64,000 bases of DNA from Rathayibacter sp. VKM Ac-2754 (GCF_009807095.1 NZ_WUCC01000008.1:124001-188000); one strand, 5' to 3'; counted from the first letter of the stretch, positions 42,369-52,659 are shown. Notes: generated from the sequence alone by a model not told the origin. Translations and numbers: made by a program.

Positions 42369-42374
42369 CCATAC
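42369..42374 (-). promoter_or_regulatory. Probable -10 box of the topA operon
   Basis: TATGGT on the minus strand in an unusually A/T-rich spot of the 312-bp gap 42198-42509. Apart from this and a short TGTCGG/CCGACA stem at 42341-42362, the gap shows nothing else. Confidence 0.45.
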
Positions 42375-42509
42375 ACACTGACTCCGGGCGTCACTCCCCG
42401 CCGGCGTCTGCCCGGAGGCTGGGAGCGGGCATCGAGCAGCGTGAACGTCGACCGTGCCGGATGCACGCCGCTGGTGACGGCGAGCACCGATCGGCGCATG
42501 ATGAGGGGC

Positions 42510-42767
42510 ATGGCAATGACGCACACGACCTCGTCCCCTTCCACCGCCGCCTACACCGCGAAGCTCGTCGACGGACCGCTCGAGGGCAAGACCCTCCGGC
42601 GCAGCTACGACGGCGCGTCGACCCCCGCCGCGAGACTCGCGATCCCGGGGCCCCGAGCCGGATCCCACTACGTGTACCTCTACTCCGGTGCGCTGGAGCA
42701 CGACGAGGGGTCGGGCTCCCTCCCGACCGCCGCCGCCTACCGGTACCAGCGGCTCAGCTCCGACTGA
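42510..42767 (+). CDS. Small hypothetical protein
   Basis: An 85-residue protein that I do not recognise: no signal, no membrane segment, Tyr-rich near the end (HYVYLYSGAL, AYRYQRL). ATG 42510 is preferred because CATGAT lies 7 nt upstream; ATG 42498 and 42516 are also possible. Its pattern of GC-rich third positions supports a real gene. It is divergent from topA and faces the minus-strand Tad operon end, 10 nt away. Confidence 0.55.
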   Translation: MAMTHTTSSPSTAAYTAKLVDGPLEGKTLRRSYDGASTPAARLAIPGPRAGSHYVYLYSGALEHDEGSGSLPTAAAYRYQRLSSD

Positions 42768-42777
42768 TCCCCGCGGG

Positions 42778-43128
42778 TCACGGCGGTGGTCCCGCACGCG
42801 ACCGCGCCGGGAGCGTCAGTGGCCCTACGGTGATCGCGACCTCGACGGTCGCCACGCCTGCGTCGAGCGCGCACCCCGTGACCTCGGCACCACCCGCTGC
42901 CGCGACCAGTGCGGCCGCGGCGCACGGCTCCCCCGCGACCAGGCCGGAGGCGGTGTCGGCCGCCGCGAGCGCCGCCCCGTCGGCCGCGGCCACGGCGCGC
43001 TGGTGCGCGACCACCGCACCGCAGCCGCCCAGGACGGCCGCCGTGACGAGCACCGTCGCCGCCACCACCGAGATCGCGACGACCGCAGCGGACCCCTCCT
43101 CTCCCGGCCCGGCGACGACGGCCGTCAC
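42778..43128 (-). CDS. Tad-locus pseudopilin-like protein (Rv3654c-type)
   Basis: A 116-residue protein with a hydrophobic N-terminal helix (VVAISVVAATVLVTAAVLGG) preceded by GEEGSAAVV, the layout of TadE/TadG-type proteins. It then has an Ala-rich region with several Cys. It corresponds in position and shape to Rv3654c, the last gene of the mycobacterial tad-like cluster. GTG 43128 overlaps the upstream TadE stop (GTGA). Its role in the pilus is not settled. Confidence 0.75.
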   Translation of the reverse strand: MTAVVAGPGEEGSAAVVAISVVAATVLVTAAVLGGCGAVVAHQRAVAAADGAALAAADTASGLVAGEPCAAAALVAAAGGAEVTGCALDAGVATVEVAITVGPLTLPARSRAGPPP

Positions 43129-43478
43129 TGTCCGCCCCCGAGGGCGCACGAGCGGACCGCGACCGGCACGGTGACCGCGGGCAGCGGCCGGAGACTCGCC
43201 GCCACGCTCACGCAGACGAGCCCGCCCTCCTCCGCGACCGCGACGGACGCTCCGGCGTCGATGCGCCCCACGGGGACGGCGGCGTCGTCGCCCCGCGCGG
43301 CCGATCGCGCGCCGTCCGCCGCGGCGTCGACCAGCCGGACGTACTGGGCCGACGCCGCCACCGACCCCAGGCACAGCGCGAGCACGACCACCACGGCGGG
43401 GAGGACGACCGCGAACTCCGCGGTCGCCGATCCCTCCGCCGCGGCCAGGCGACGCAGGACACCGCGCGCGGCTCTCAT
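43125..43478 (-). CDS. TadE-like pseudopilin
   Basis: A 117-residue TadE-family minor pilin. The N-terminal AAEGSATAEFAVVLPAVVVV shows the G-x-x-x-x-E pattern of type IV-like pilins, where cleavage comes after the Gly and Glu+5 is conserved. The remainder is a short extracytoplasmic domain with two Cys. ATG 43478 overlaps the DUF4244 stop (ATGA) and its stop overlaps the next start (GTGA). Confidence 0.85.
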   Translation of the reverse strand: MRAARGVLRRLAAAEGSATAEFAVVLPAVVVVLALCLGSVAASAQYVRLVDAAADGARSAARGDDAAVPVGRIDAGASVAVAEEGGLVCVSVAASLRPLPAVTVPVAVRSCALGGGQ

Positions 43479-43792
43479 CCGCCCGAGGTGAGCGCCCGCG
43501 TCACCAGGTCGGTGAGGATCCCGCGCACCTCGTCGCCCTTGAGGATCACCACGAGGAGACCGGCGAATCCCACCGCGGCCATGGTCGCGATCGCGTACTC
43601 GGCGGTGGCCGACCCCTCCTCGTCGGCGAGGTGGGCGAGGAGCCCACCGCTTCCTCGTCCGCCCGACGGCGTACACGGGCCCTGCCACCGTCGTGCGACC
43701 GCACTGCCCGCCCGATCGCCGCCTCCCTCTCTACCCGCCCCGTTCCTTCCGACCTGCTCCACCCGAGTTCCGTCCATCAGAGTCCGCTCCAT
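43475..43792 (-). CDS. DUF4244 Flp-type major pilin
   Basis: A 105-residue small protein with a long basic leader of about 55 residues and then DEEGSATAEYAIATMAAVGFAG, the pilin cleavage and hydrophobic segment, and a short charged end. This matches the DUF4244 group in actinobacterial Flp/Tad clusters (Rv3656c type). The Gly before SATAEY should be the processing point. No prepilin peptidase gene is seen in the window. ATG 43792 is 120 nt from the stop of the TadB/C-like gene. Confidence 0.85.
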   Translation of the reverse strand: MERTLMDGTRVEQVGRNGAGREGGGDRAGSAVARRWQGPCTPSGGRGSGGLLAHLADEEGSATAEYAIATMAAVGFAGLLVVILKGDEVRGILTDLVTRALTSGG

Positions 43793-43912
43793 CTCCGCCC
43801 CGTTCGCCCCGTCCCTCGAGGATCGCCGAGTCCGCGCACCCCCGGGTCGGAGGACAGCGGAACGGTGCAGAACCTCGACGCGAGGTTCCTGTGGAGGGCG
43901 GCGACGCCACCC

Positions 43913-44893
43913 TCACGCCTCGACCGCGAACGTCGACAGCAGCACCGAGATCACGAGCGGCGCCACCCCGAGCAGGAGGAACGCCGGCAGCACGCACACC
44001 CCGAGCGGGAGCATCAGGGTCACGCCGAGTCTCGCCGCGCGCTCCCTCGCCCGCCCCGCCGCGCGCACCCGCGTCAGTGCCGCCTCGCTCCGCAGCAGAC
44101 GACCGGCGGGCACTCCCGCGGCCGACGACAGGGCCAGCACCGGATCGGCGCCCTCGAGCGCCCGCGGACCGGCACCGAGCCCGCACTCGGCGAGCGCCGA
44201 CACGACGTGCTCGCGGGCGCGGTCGACCGCTCCGCCGCCCGCCAGAGCGACCGCGAGCAGATCGAGTGCCAGCCCGGGCGCCGGGTCGCCGGGATCCGCA
44301 CCCCGGACGAGGCGCCTGGTCCACAGCTGAGCGGCGAGCATCAGCACGCCGCCGCCACCGAGGCAGACGAGACCCGGGGCCGTGCCGACCAGCACTCCTG
44401 CGACGTCGAAGCCGAGCAGGCTGCCGAAGCCGAGGGCCACCAGAGGCAGGGCGCTCACGACGCGTCCGGTCGCGGCGGGCCCGGCGAGCGCGACGTCGAT
44501 GTCGCGCCGCGCCCTGGCGAGCTCGCGCAGCGACTCCGCCAGCTCGCCGAGGGCCGCGGCGATCGGCGCTCCCGAATCGGTCGCCACGCGCCAGGCCGCG
44601 GCGAGCGCCGCCCACCCCGCCTCCTCTTCCCCGTCCCGCCTCCGACGTCGCTGGCGGCGCCCTCGCGAGGCCGGCGGGCCGCGGAGGATCGCCGCGGTCA
44701 CGTCCTCCCCGCGCGCCGCATCGAGCGCGACGGCACGCAGGAGTCGGCGTCGCCCCGCGGCTCCGGGCGCGGTCGACATCGCCGACGACGCCAGATGCTC
44801 GAACGCCGACCCGGGCGCCACTCCCGACGAGAGCAGGACGGCGAGGCGGTGGACGACGGCGGCGACCTCGTCGAGCCCGTCCTGCCGCCTCAC
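43913..44893 (-). CDS. Type II/IV secretion F-family protein (TadB/TadC-like)
   Basis: A 326-residue inner-membrane platform protein of the Tad system. There are hydrophobic segments in the middle (VSALPLVALGFGSLLGFDVAGVL and adjacent) and at the end (LPLGVCVLPAFLLLGVAPLVISVLL), with the GspF-type motif LAESLRELARARRDI between helices. Mycobacteria carry two genes, TadB- and TadC-like, where this locus has one protein of 326 residues, perhaps a fusion. GTG 44893 overlaps the TadA stop (GTGA). Confidence 0.85.
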   Translation of the reverse strand: MRRQDGLDEVAAVVHRLAVLLSSGVAPGSAFEHLASSAMSTAPGAAGRRRLLRAVALDAARGEDVTAAILRGPPASRGRRQRRRRRDGEEEAGWAALAAAWRVATDSGAPIAAALGELAESLRELARARRDIDVALAGPAATGRVVSALPLVALGFGSLLGFDVAGVLVGTAPGLVCLGGGGVLMLAAQLWTRRLVRGADPGDPAPGLALDLLAVALAGGGAVDRAREHVVSALAECGLGAGPRALEGADPVLALSSAAGVPAGRLLRSEAALTRVRAAGRARERAARLGVTLMLPLGVCVLPAFLLLGVAPLVISVLLSTFAVEA

Positions 44894-45939
44894 GCCGCCG
44901 ACCTCGAGCGGCGCGGCAGAGCGCCCTCCTCGATCCGCAGCCGGCCGCCCGGGTCGAGAGCGAACCGGCCCCACGACGCCAGGCGCCGCCTCCCGTCGCT
45001 CCGCTCGAGGTGCAGCACAAGATCGATCGCACTCACCGTCTGGCGGGCGATCGCCTCCTGCCCCATCCCCGCGAGGGCGCCGAGCGCCTCGAGCCGGGCG
45101 GGCACGTCGGCGAGGGAGTTCGCATGGAGCGTGCCCGCCCCGCCGTCGTGCCCGGTGTTCAGCGCCGAGAGCAGCTCCCGCAGCTCGACCCCGCGGCACT
45201 CGCCGAGGACGAGACGATCGGGACGCATCCGCAGCGCCTCGCGGACGAGGCGGTCGAGACCGATCGCGCCGGCTCCCTCCAGGTTCGGCTGCCTCGACTC
45301 GAGGGCGACGAAGTGCGGGTGCGCGGGACGCAGCTCGCCGACGTCCTCGATCGCGATGATGCGCTCGTGCGGCGGCGCGAAGCCGAGGAGCGCGCCGAGG
45401 AGGGTGGTCTTGCCCGACCCGCCCGCCCCCGAGATCAACAGGTTCCAGCGCGCGTCGACCGCGCCGCGGAGGAGCTGCCTGCCCGGCTCGTCGAGCATCC
45501 CCGAGGCGTGCAGCTCGTCGAGGGTCCAGGCGTCGGCGCGGGGCACCCGGACCGAGATGAGGGTCCCGCCGGTGGCGATCGGCGGGAGCACGACGTGCAC
45601 GCGGACGCCGTGCCGGAGGCGGACATCGACGCAGGGACTCGCCTCGTCGACGTGCCGCCCGCCCGCCGCGACCAGCGAGACAGCCAGGCGCCGCGTCCCT
45701 GCGGCGTCGAGAGTCCAGGCCGGATCGCGGACCGCACCCCTCCCCCGATCGATCCAGAGCCCGGAGCCGCCGTTGACGAACAGATCGGTGACGGCCGGAT
45801 CGGCCGCGTACGGTGCGAGGAGGCCGAGCGCCGCGGCTCCCGGCCGGACCGGCCGCTGGAACGCATCGCTCCCACCGCCCGGAGACGGGTCGTCCCGGCG
45901 GTAGGCGGCGGGCACACGGGGCACGAAGTCAGCGGTCAT
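44890..45939 (-). CDS. tadA: TadA/CpaF-type pilus assembly ATPase
   Basis: A 349-residue secretion ATPase that powers Flp pilus assembly. The Walker A is ISGAGGSGKTTLL, followed by the Asp box IIAIEDVGEL, Walker B LRMRPDRLVLGECRG and His-box GAGTLHANS. The N-terminal domain has AADPAVTDLFVNG typical of the family. ATG 45939 is leaderless, with TAGCGT 6 nt upstream. It heads tadA-tadB/C-DUF4244-tadE-Rv3654c-like, where nearly every junction overlaps by 4 nt. No CpaE-like (Ssd) gene is adjacent. Confidence 0.93.
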   Translation of the reverse strand: MTADFVPRVPAAYRRDDPSPGGGSDAFQRPVRPGAAALGLLAPYAADPAVTDLFVNGGSGLWIDRGRGAVRDPAWTLDAAGTRRLAVSLVAAGGRHVDEASPCVDVRLRHGVRVHVVLPPIATGGTLISVRVPRADAWTLDELHASGMLDEPGRQLLRGAVDARWNLLISGAGGSGKTTLLGALLGFAPPHERIIAIEDVGELRPAHPHFVALESRQPNLEGAGAIGLDRLVREALRMRPDRLVLGECRGVELRELLSALNTGHDGGAGTLHANSLADVPARLEALGALAGMGQEAIARQTVSAIDLVLHLERSDGRRRLASWGRFALDPGGRLRIEEGALPRRSRSAA

Positions 45940-45945
45940 GCCGGA

Positions 45946-45951
45946 ACGCTA
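45946..45951 (-). promoter_or_regulatory. Leaderless -10 box of the Tad operon
   Basis: TAGCGT on the minus strand, spacer TCCGGC (6 nt), ATG 45939. Confidence 0.65.
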
Positions 45952-46083
45952 GGGGCGCACGGGAAGCCGCGGCACGCTCCCCCGTCGATCGGTGGACGGA
46001 CGCGACGAGGACGCCCTGTGGAGGCGTCCGGCTCGTGCCGCGAGCGCCGGTGCTCGAGCGACAGTCCGTCGGAGGAAGAAGGG

Positions 46084-46115
46084 GGCGGCACCCATTGGGG
46101 GGAACAGGTGCCGCC
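46084..46115. repeat. Inverted repeat with a repeated attggggggaa word upstream of acs
   Basis: Arms ggcggcacc (46084-46092) and ggtgccgcc (46107-46115) are perfect complements. Inside the loop at 46094-46104 is attggggggaa, which recurs exactly at 46129-46139. The function is unknown. The 412-bp gap 45952-46363 also contains the dyad at 46163-46184 and the acs promoter. Confidence 0.6.
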
Positions 46116-46162
46116 TCGGCGGCGCGGGATTGGGGGGAATCACTTGCGCCGCTGAGACCGAA

Positions 46163-46184
46163 CTTTCATTCGGCCGTATGAAAG
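46163..46184. promoter_or_regulatory. Candidate operator dyad upstream of acs
   Basis: CTTTCAT and ATGAAAG form a perfect 7-bp dyad with an 8-nt GC-rich centre; flanking A/A bases extend it slightly. It is A/T-rich against the genome background and lies about 120 nt before the acs -10 box. Confidence 0.5.
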
Positions 46185-46300
46185 AGTACGTGACCCCGCC
46201 CGTTTCGCCAAGCCCGATCGGCGTTCCCGGCGAACTCTTATCCGAAACCGGCCCCACTGCCAGGTTCGGGGGCCGCGCTCGCGGCGTCGGACCCTGGCGC

Positions 46301-46306
46301 TACGGT
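46301..46306 (+). promoter_or_regulatory. Probable -10 box for acs
   Basis: TACGGT, about 58 nt before ATG 46364. The leader ends with the gaaggag ribosome site at 46347-46353. Confidence 0.55.
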
Positions 46307-46363
46307 GGTCGAGGTCGACCGCGCGGTCGGCGAACGGTGCACTCGCGAAGGAGCGAATCGCAG

Positions 46364-48400
<2,037 letters not shown>

Positions 48401-48430
48401 CGGCCCGCGTCCTGGATCCGTTCGACGCTC

Positions 48431-48462
48431 CCCGCCCCCTCCGGCGAACCGGAGGGGGCGGG
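48431..48462. terminator. Bidirectional terminator between acs and ridA
   Basis: Perfect 14-bp stem CCCGCCCCCTCCGG with a CGAA loop, 30 nt past the acs stop and 25 nt past the RidA stop on the other strand. Both genes converge on it. Confidence 0.85.
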
Positions 48463-48487
48463 AGCTGCCGAACGGGGCGGACGGTCG

Positions 48488-48943
48488 TCAGGCGAAGGCG
48501 ACGATCAGCTCGACCTCGACGGGAGCGCCGAGCGGCAGCTCAGCGACGCCGACGGCCGAGCGCGCGTGCTTGCCCGCCTCGCCGAAGATCTCGCCGAGCA
48601 CCTCCGAGGCCCCGTTGATCACGCCGGGCTGCCCGGTGAAGCCCGACGCGGAGGCGACGAAGCCGGTCATCTTGACGATCTGCGTCACGCGATCGAGCGA
48701 GCCGAGCACCTCGGCCACCGCGGCGAGCGCGTTCAGCGCGCAGACGCGAGCGAGATCCTTCGCGACCTCGGGCGAGACGCCGTCGCCGACCTTGCCCGTC
48801 GCCGGCAGCGCGCCGTCGACGAAGGGGACCTGGCCCGCGGTGAAGACGAGCGAGCCGGTGACGACCGCGGGCACGTAGGCGCCGGCGGGAGTCGCGACGG
48901 CGGGGAGCTCGATGCCGAGCTCGGCGAGACGCTCCGCGATCAC
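48488..48943 (-). CDS. ridA: RidA family enamine/imine deaminase
   Basis: A 151-residue RidA/YER057c/UK114 protein, which removes reactive 2-aminoacrylate. Landmarks: AGAYVPAVVTGSLVFTAGQV near the N-terminus, VCALNALAAVAEVLGSL and VGVAELPLGAPVEVELIVAF at the end; the usual catalytic Arg is replaced or shifted, as in several subgroups (RidA-like rather than canonical). GTG 48943 overlaps the DUF4177 stop (GTGA), so the two small genes form an operon. Confidence 0.85.
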   Translation of the reverse strand: MIAERLAELGIELPAVATPAGAYVPAVVTGSLVFTAGQVPFVDGALPATGKVGDGVSPEVAKDLARVCALNALAAVAEVLGSLDRVTQIVKMTGFVASASGFTGQPGVINGASEVLGEIFGEAGKHARSAVGVAELPLGAPVEVELIVAFA

Positions 48944-49110
48944 GCGCCGGCCTCGGCGATCGGGCGCTTGAGGTAGGCGACGAGCCCGCCCTCGGGGCCG
49001 GTGACGACCTGCACGAGCTCCCAGCCCTCCGATCCCCAGGTGTTCAGGATCGCCGTGGTGTTGTGGATCATCAGCGGCGTGGTGACGTACTCCCAGCGGG
49101 GGACGGACAT
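48940..49110 (-). CDS. DUF4177 family small protein
   Basis: A 56-residue protein, WEYVTTPL at the N-terminus and NTWGSEGWELVQVV in the middle, the consensus of the DUF4177 family. Function unknown. ATG 49110 has gaggag 6 nt upstream. It is coupled to ridA by GTGA, and it is divergent from the penicillin-binding protein gene; three 18-bp tandem repeats lie in the 126-bp gap. As I recall, mycobacteria have the same pair near ponA2. Confidence 0.85.
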   Translation of the reverse strand: MSVPRWEYVTTPLMIHNTTAILNTWGSEGWELVQVVTGPEGGLVAYLKRPIAEAGA

Positions 49111-49122
49111 GGCTCTCCTCGA

Positions 49123-49176
49123 GTGAACGGTGCGCAGACCGTGAAAGGTGCGCGGATCGTGAAAGGTGCGCGGATC
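49123..49176 (+). repeat. Three 18-bp tandem repeats between DUF4177 and the PBP gene
   Basis: GTGAACGGTGCGCAGACC is followed by two identical GTGAAAGGTGCGCGGATC units. They lie in the divergent promoter region, 13 nt beyond the DUF4177 start and about 50 nt before the PBP -10 box, so they may bind a regulator or affect both promoters. Confidence 0.8.
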
Positions 49177-49224
49177 GGGCCCGCACGGCGGACAGGCCGC
49201 GGCGAGGCGTCCGAGTGCGGCGAC

Positions 49225-49230
49225 TACGCT
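49225..49230 (+). promoter_or_regulatory. Leaderless -10 box for the penicillin-binding protein
   Basis: TACGCT, spacer GATTCT (6 nt), ATG 49237. Confidence 0.65.
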
Positions 49231-49236
49231 GATTCT

Positions 49237-51603
49237 ATGTCGGGGGCGCGCGGTACCAGGGTCGTCAAGTCGGTCGGAGGCGCTGTCGGCGGACTCATCG
49301 GGATCGTCGCCATGAGCGTCATCGCGGGGGTGCTCGTCGCCGCGTCGATCACGCCGGCGATCGCCCTCGGCGGCATGGCCGCGAACAACACCGTCGAGAT
49401 GTTCGACAACCTCCCCGAGTACCTCGAGATCGGCACGCTGGCCGAGAAGAGCAACGTCTACGCGAAGGACGCGAACGGCGGCGATGTGCTGCTCGCCTCG
49501 TTCTACGCGCAGAACCGCGTCGAGGTGGGCTGGGACGACATCTCGCCGTTCGTGAAGGACGCGGTGGTCGCCTCCGAGGACCCGCGCTTCTACGAGCACG
49601 GCGGCATCGACCTGCTGGGCACGGTGCGCGCCGCCGCGACGACCGCCATGGGCGGGAACGTGCAGGGCGGCTCCTCCATCACCCAGCAGTACGTCAAGAA
49701 CGTGCTCGTGCAGAAGGCCGAGGCGCTGTCCGACCCGATCGAGCGCGACGCCGCGTACCGCGAGGCCACCGAGACGACGCCGGAGCGCAAGGTCGCCGAG
49801 ATGCGGCTCGCCATCGGGCTCGAGAAGGAGTACCCGAAGAACGACATCCTGCTGGGCTACCTCAACATCGCGCTCTTCGGAGGCACGGTGTACGGCATCG
49901 AGGCGGCCTCGAAGTACTACTTCGGGATCAGCGCCCGCGACCTGTCGCTCGCCCAGTCGGCCGCCCTGGTCGCCATCGTCAACAACCCCGAGAAGTTCCG
50001 CTTCGACCGCCCGGCCGACGAGGCGAACCCCGCCGCGGCGGGCTACCCCGTGACGCTCGACCGGCGCAACTACATCCTCGGCCGCATGGGGCTCGAGTCG
50101 AAGGTCACCCCCGAGCAGATCGCCGAGGCCGCCGCCACTCCCGTCTCCCCCGTCATCACCGAGCCGAGCACCGGATGCCAGACCGCCGGCATCTCGGCAT
50201 TCTTCTGCGACTACGTGACCTGGGTGATCAAGAACGACGACGCGTTCGGTGCGAGCCAGGACGAGCGCGACGCCACCTTCAAGCGCGGCGGGTACCAGAT
50301 CTACACCACCCTCGACAGCGAGCTGCAGGCGGCCGCCGTCGCGGCGACCGACGCCTGGGTCCCGAAGTCGATGGCGACCGTCAACATCGGCAGCGCGAGC
50401 GTGTCGGTCGAGGTCGGCACCGGCCGGATCCTCGCGATGACGCAGAACAAGGACTACTCGAACGACCCCGACGTCTCGGGCGCCAACTACACCAGCGTCA
50501 ACTACAGCACCGACTTCGGCTACGGCGGCTCCTCCGGCTTCCAGGTGGGCTCGACCTACAAGGTGTTCACCCTCGCCGAGTGGCTGCAGGAGGGCCGCTC
50601 GCTCGGCGAGAGCGTCGACGGGACCCGCCGCGCCTACACGACCTTCCGCGACAGCTGCGAGCCCGACGGCGTCTACTACGGCGAATCGTGGAACCCGGGC
50701 AACGACGAGGGCGGCAACGGAGGCGTCACCACCGCGCTCCAGGCGACGACCGGCTCGATCAACACCTCCTTCGCGGCGATGGCGCAGCAGCTCGACCTCT
50801 GCGGGATCCGCAACACCGCACTGGCGATGGGCGTGCACCGCGCCGACGGGACGGAGCTGCAGAAGCTCGCCCCGACGATCCTCGGCACCAACGAGATCGC
50901 CCCGCTCACCATGGCCACCGCCTTCGCCGGCTTCGCGAACAAGGGCACCGTGTGCTCCCCGATCGCGATCGACCGGATCGTCGACCGGGCCGGCGCGGAT
51001 GTCGCACCGCCGGCCTCCGAGTGCACGCAGGGCATGTCGGAGCAGGTCGCCGCGACCGCCGGCTTCGCCCTGCAGCAGGTGATGACGGGCGGTACCGGCA
51101 CGCCCTCGAACCCGAAGACCGGCATCCCCCACATCGGCAAGACCGGAACGACCGACGACGCGCTGCACACCTGGATGGTCGGTGCGAGCACCGAGGTGGC
51201 GACCGCGACCTGGGTCGGCAACGTCTCGGGACTGACCTCGATGCGCGGCTTCCGGCTCAACGGCGTGAACGCCGGCCAGGTGCGCCACCAGATCTGGCCG
51301 CGGATCATGCGGGTCGCCGACGCGCGGTACGGAGGCTCCGCCTTCCCCGCCCCCGAGCGCTCGCTGGTCGAGGCACCCCAGGAGGCGGTGCCCGAGGTGA
51401 CCGGCCAGAGCCCGGCCGCGGCGACCGCGCGCCTGAAGGGTCTCGGTTTCACTGTCACGGTCGACCCGAACCGGGTCCCCTCCGACCGCCCCGCCGGCAC
51501 CGTCGCGCAGACCAACCCGCCCGCCGGGTCCAGGGTGTCGCGGGGCTCCGCGATCACGCTGCAGATCAGCGCCGGGCCCGCCACACCACCGCCAGGAGGC
51601 TGA
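49237..51603 (+). CDS. Bifunctional penicillin-binding protein with PASTA domain (PonA2-like)
   Basis: A 788-residue class A PBP that polymerises and crosslinks peptidoglycan. One TM segment (about 12-45); glycosyltransferase domain with VASEDPRFYEHGGID and GGSSITQQYVKN; transpeptidase with SxxK GSTYKVFTL, SxN GSINTSF and KTG IGKTGTTDD; C-terminal PASTA (about 712-778) with VPEVTGQSPAAATARLKGLG. PASTA and gene order match mycobacterial PonA2. The start MSGARG at 49237 is leaderless. It is followed after 74 nt by a metallophosphoesterase gene, as in mycobacteria. Confidence 0.93.
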   Translation: MSGARGTRVVKSVGGAVGGLIGIVAMSVIAGVLVAASITPAIALGGMAANNTVEMFDNLPEYLEIGTLAEKSNVYAKDANGGDVLLASFYAQNRVEVGWDDISPFVKDAVVASEDPRFYEHGGIDLLGTVRAAATTAMGGNVQGGSSITQQYVKNVLVQKAEALSDPIERDAAYREATETTPERKVAEMRLAIGLEKEYPKNDILLGYLNIALFGGTVYGIEAASKYYFGISARDLSLAQSAALVAIVNNPEKFRFDRPADEANPAAAGYPVTLDRRNYILGRMGLESKVTPEQIAEAAATPVSPVITEPSTGCQTAGISAFFCDYVTWVIKNDDAFGASQDERDATFKRGGYQIYTTLDSELQAAAVAATDAWVPKSMATVNIGSASVSVEVGTGRILAMTQNKDYSNDPDVSGANYTSVNYSTDFGYGGSSGFQVGSTYKVFTLAEWLQEGRSLGESVDGTRRAYTTFRDSCEPDGVYYGESWNPGNDEGGNGGVTTALQATTGSINTSFAAMAQQLDLCGIRNTALAMGVHRADGTELQKLAPTILGTNEIAPLTMATAFAGFANKGTVCSPIAIDRIVDRAGADVAPPASECTQGMSEQVAATAGFALQQVMTGGTGTPSNPKTGIPHIGKTGTTDDALHTWMVGASTEVATATWVGNVSGLTSMRGFRLNGVNAGQVRHQIWPRIMRVADARYGGSAFPAPERSLVEAPQEAVPEVTGQSPAAATARLKGLGFTVTVDPNRVPSDRPAGTVAQTNPPAGSRVSRGSAITLQISAGPATPPPGG

Positions 51604-51677
51604 GGCCGACTCGCCCGGCGCCGGCCGTTCGGCGCCGTCCGGCAGAATGGACCCCCGCCCCGTCGAGAGAAGGACCC

Positions 51678-52610
51678 ATGAGCCGACGTCCCCTGACCAC
51701 CGCACTCGCGACCGTCGCCGCTGTCGGCAGCGCCGCAGCCGTCTGGGGCATCGGCATCGAACGGACGATGTTCACCCTCCGCCGGGTCTCGGCGCCCGTC
51801 CTGCCCGCCGGCGCACCGCCGCTGCGCATCCTGCACCTCTCCGACCTGCACATGGCTCCGTGGCAGTCGAAGAAGCAGGAGTGGATCCGCTCGCTCGCCT
51901 CGCTCGCCCCCGACCTGATCGTCGACACCGGTGACAACCTCGGCCACCGCGACGGCGTCCTCGGCGTCCGCCGCGCCCTCGAGCCCTTCGCCGGCATCCC
52001 CGGCGTCTTCGTGCACGGCTCGAACGACTACTTCGGCCCGCGGGTGAAGAACCCCCTGCGCTACTTCCGCGGTCCGTCGAAGAACCCGAAGCCGAACCAG
52101 GCCGACCTCGACACCGACGCCCTGACCGGATTCTTCACCGACTCGCTCGGCTGGACCGACCTGAACAACCGGGCCGAGAACCTGACGATCCGAGGCACCC
52201 GCGTCGAGTTCTTCGGCGTCGACGACCCCCACATCGGGCTCGACCGGATCGACGTCGTGGCCGGCGCCGTGGACGAGCTGCGCGCCTCCGAGGACGGGGC
52301 TGCCGAGATCAGCATCGGCGTCGCCCACGCTCCCTACCAGCGCATCCTCGACGACTTCGTGACCCGGGGAGCGGATCTCATCCTCGCCGGCCACACGCAC
52401 GGCGGTCAGCTCTGCGTCCCCGGCTTCGGCGCCCTCGTCACGAACTGCGACATCCCCCGCGACAAGGTGGCGGGCTTCAGCACCTGGCACAACGGCCGTC
52501 GGAGCGCGCGCCTCAACGTCTCGGCCGGGCTGGGCACCTCGATCTACGCGCCGATGCGCTTCGCCTGCCGACCCGAGGCGACCCTCCTGACTCTGGAGCC
52601 GGTGAGCTGA
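51678..52610 (+). CDS. Metallophosphoesterase
   Basis: A 310-residue calcineurin-like phosphoesterase. The N-terminus has a hydrophobic segment (LATVAAVGSAAAVWGIGI) that likely anchors it. Metal ligands appear in order: LHLSDLHMAPW, DTGDNLGHRD, HGSNDYF, GVAHAP and AGHTHGGQLC. The group includes YaeI/YkuE-like enzymes; the substrate may be a lipid or cyclic nucleotide phosphate. ATG 51678 has agagaagga 5 nt upstream and a CAGAAT box about 30 nt upstream. Co-located with PonA2-type PBPs in actinobacteria. Confidence 0.9.
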   Translation: MSRRPLTTALATVAAVGSAAAVWGIGIERTMFTLRRVSAPVLPAGAPPLRILHLSDLHMAPWQSKKQEWIRSLASLAPDLIVDTGDNLGHRDGVLGVRRALEPFAGIPGVFVHGSNDYFGPRVKNPLRYFRGPSKNPKPNQADLDTDALTGFFTDSLGWTDLNNRAENLTIRGTRVEFFGVDDPHIGLDRIDVVAGAVDELRASEDGAAEISIGVAHAPYQRILDDFVTRGADLILAGHTHGGQLCVPGFGALVTNCDIPRDKVAGFSTWHNGRRSARLNVSAGLGTSIYAPMRFACRPEATLLTLEPVS

Positions 52611-52659
52611 CCCGGGTCGGGGCCGTCGCCCGGTGTGCGGCGACCCCGGAGAAATCGGC

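Noticed and set aside
42173-42544. A 123-codon minus-strand ORF upstream of topA
   Set aside because: It overlaps the topA start and promoter region, has no ribosome site or domain, and composition is non-coding.
45949-46257. A 102-codon minus-strand ORF in the gap upstream of tadA
   Set aside because: It runs through repeats and the Tad -10 box, and its translation is low-complexity Pro/Arg.
49123-49176. Possible CRISPR or attachment site from the 18-bp repeats
   Set aside because: Repeats are directly adjacent with no spacers, and no integrase or tRNA lies nearby.
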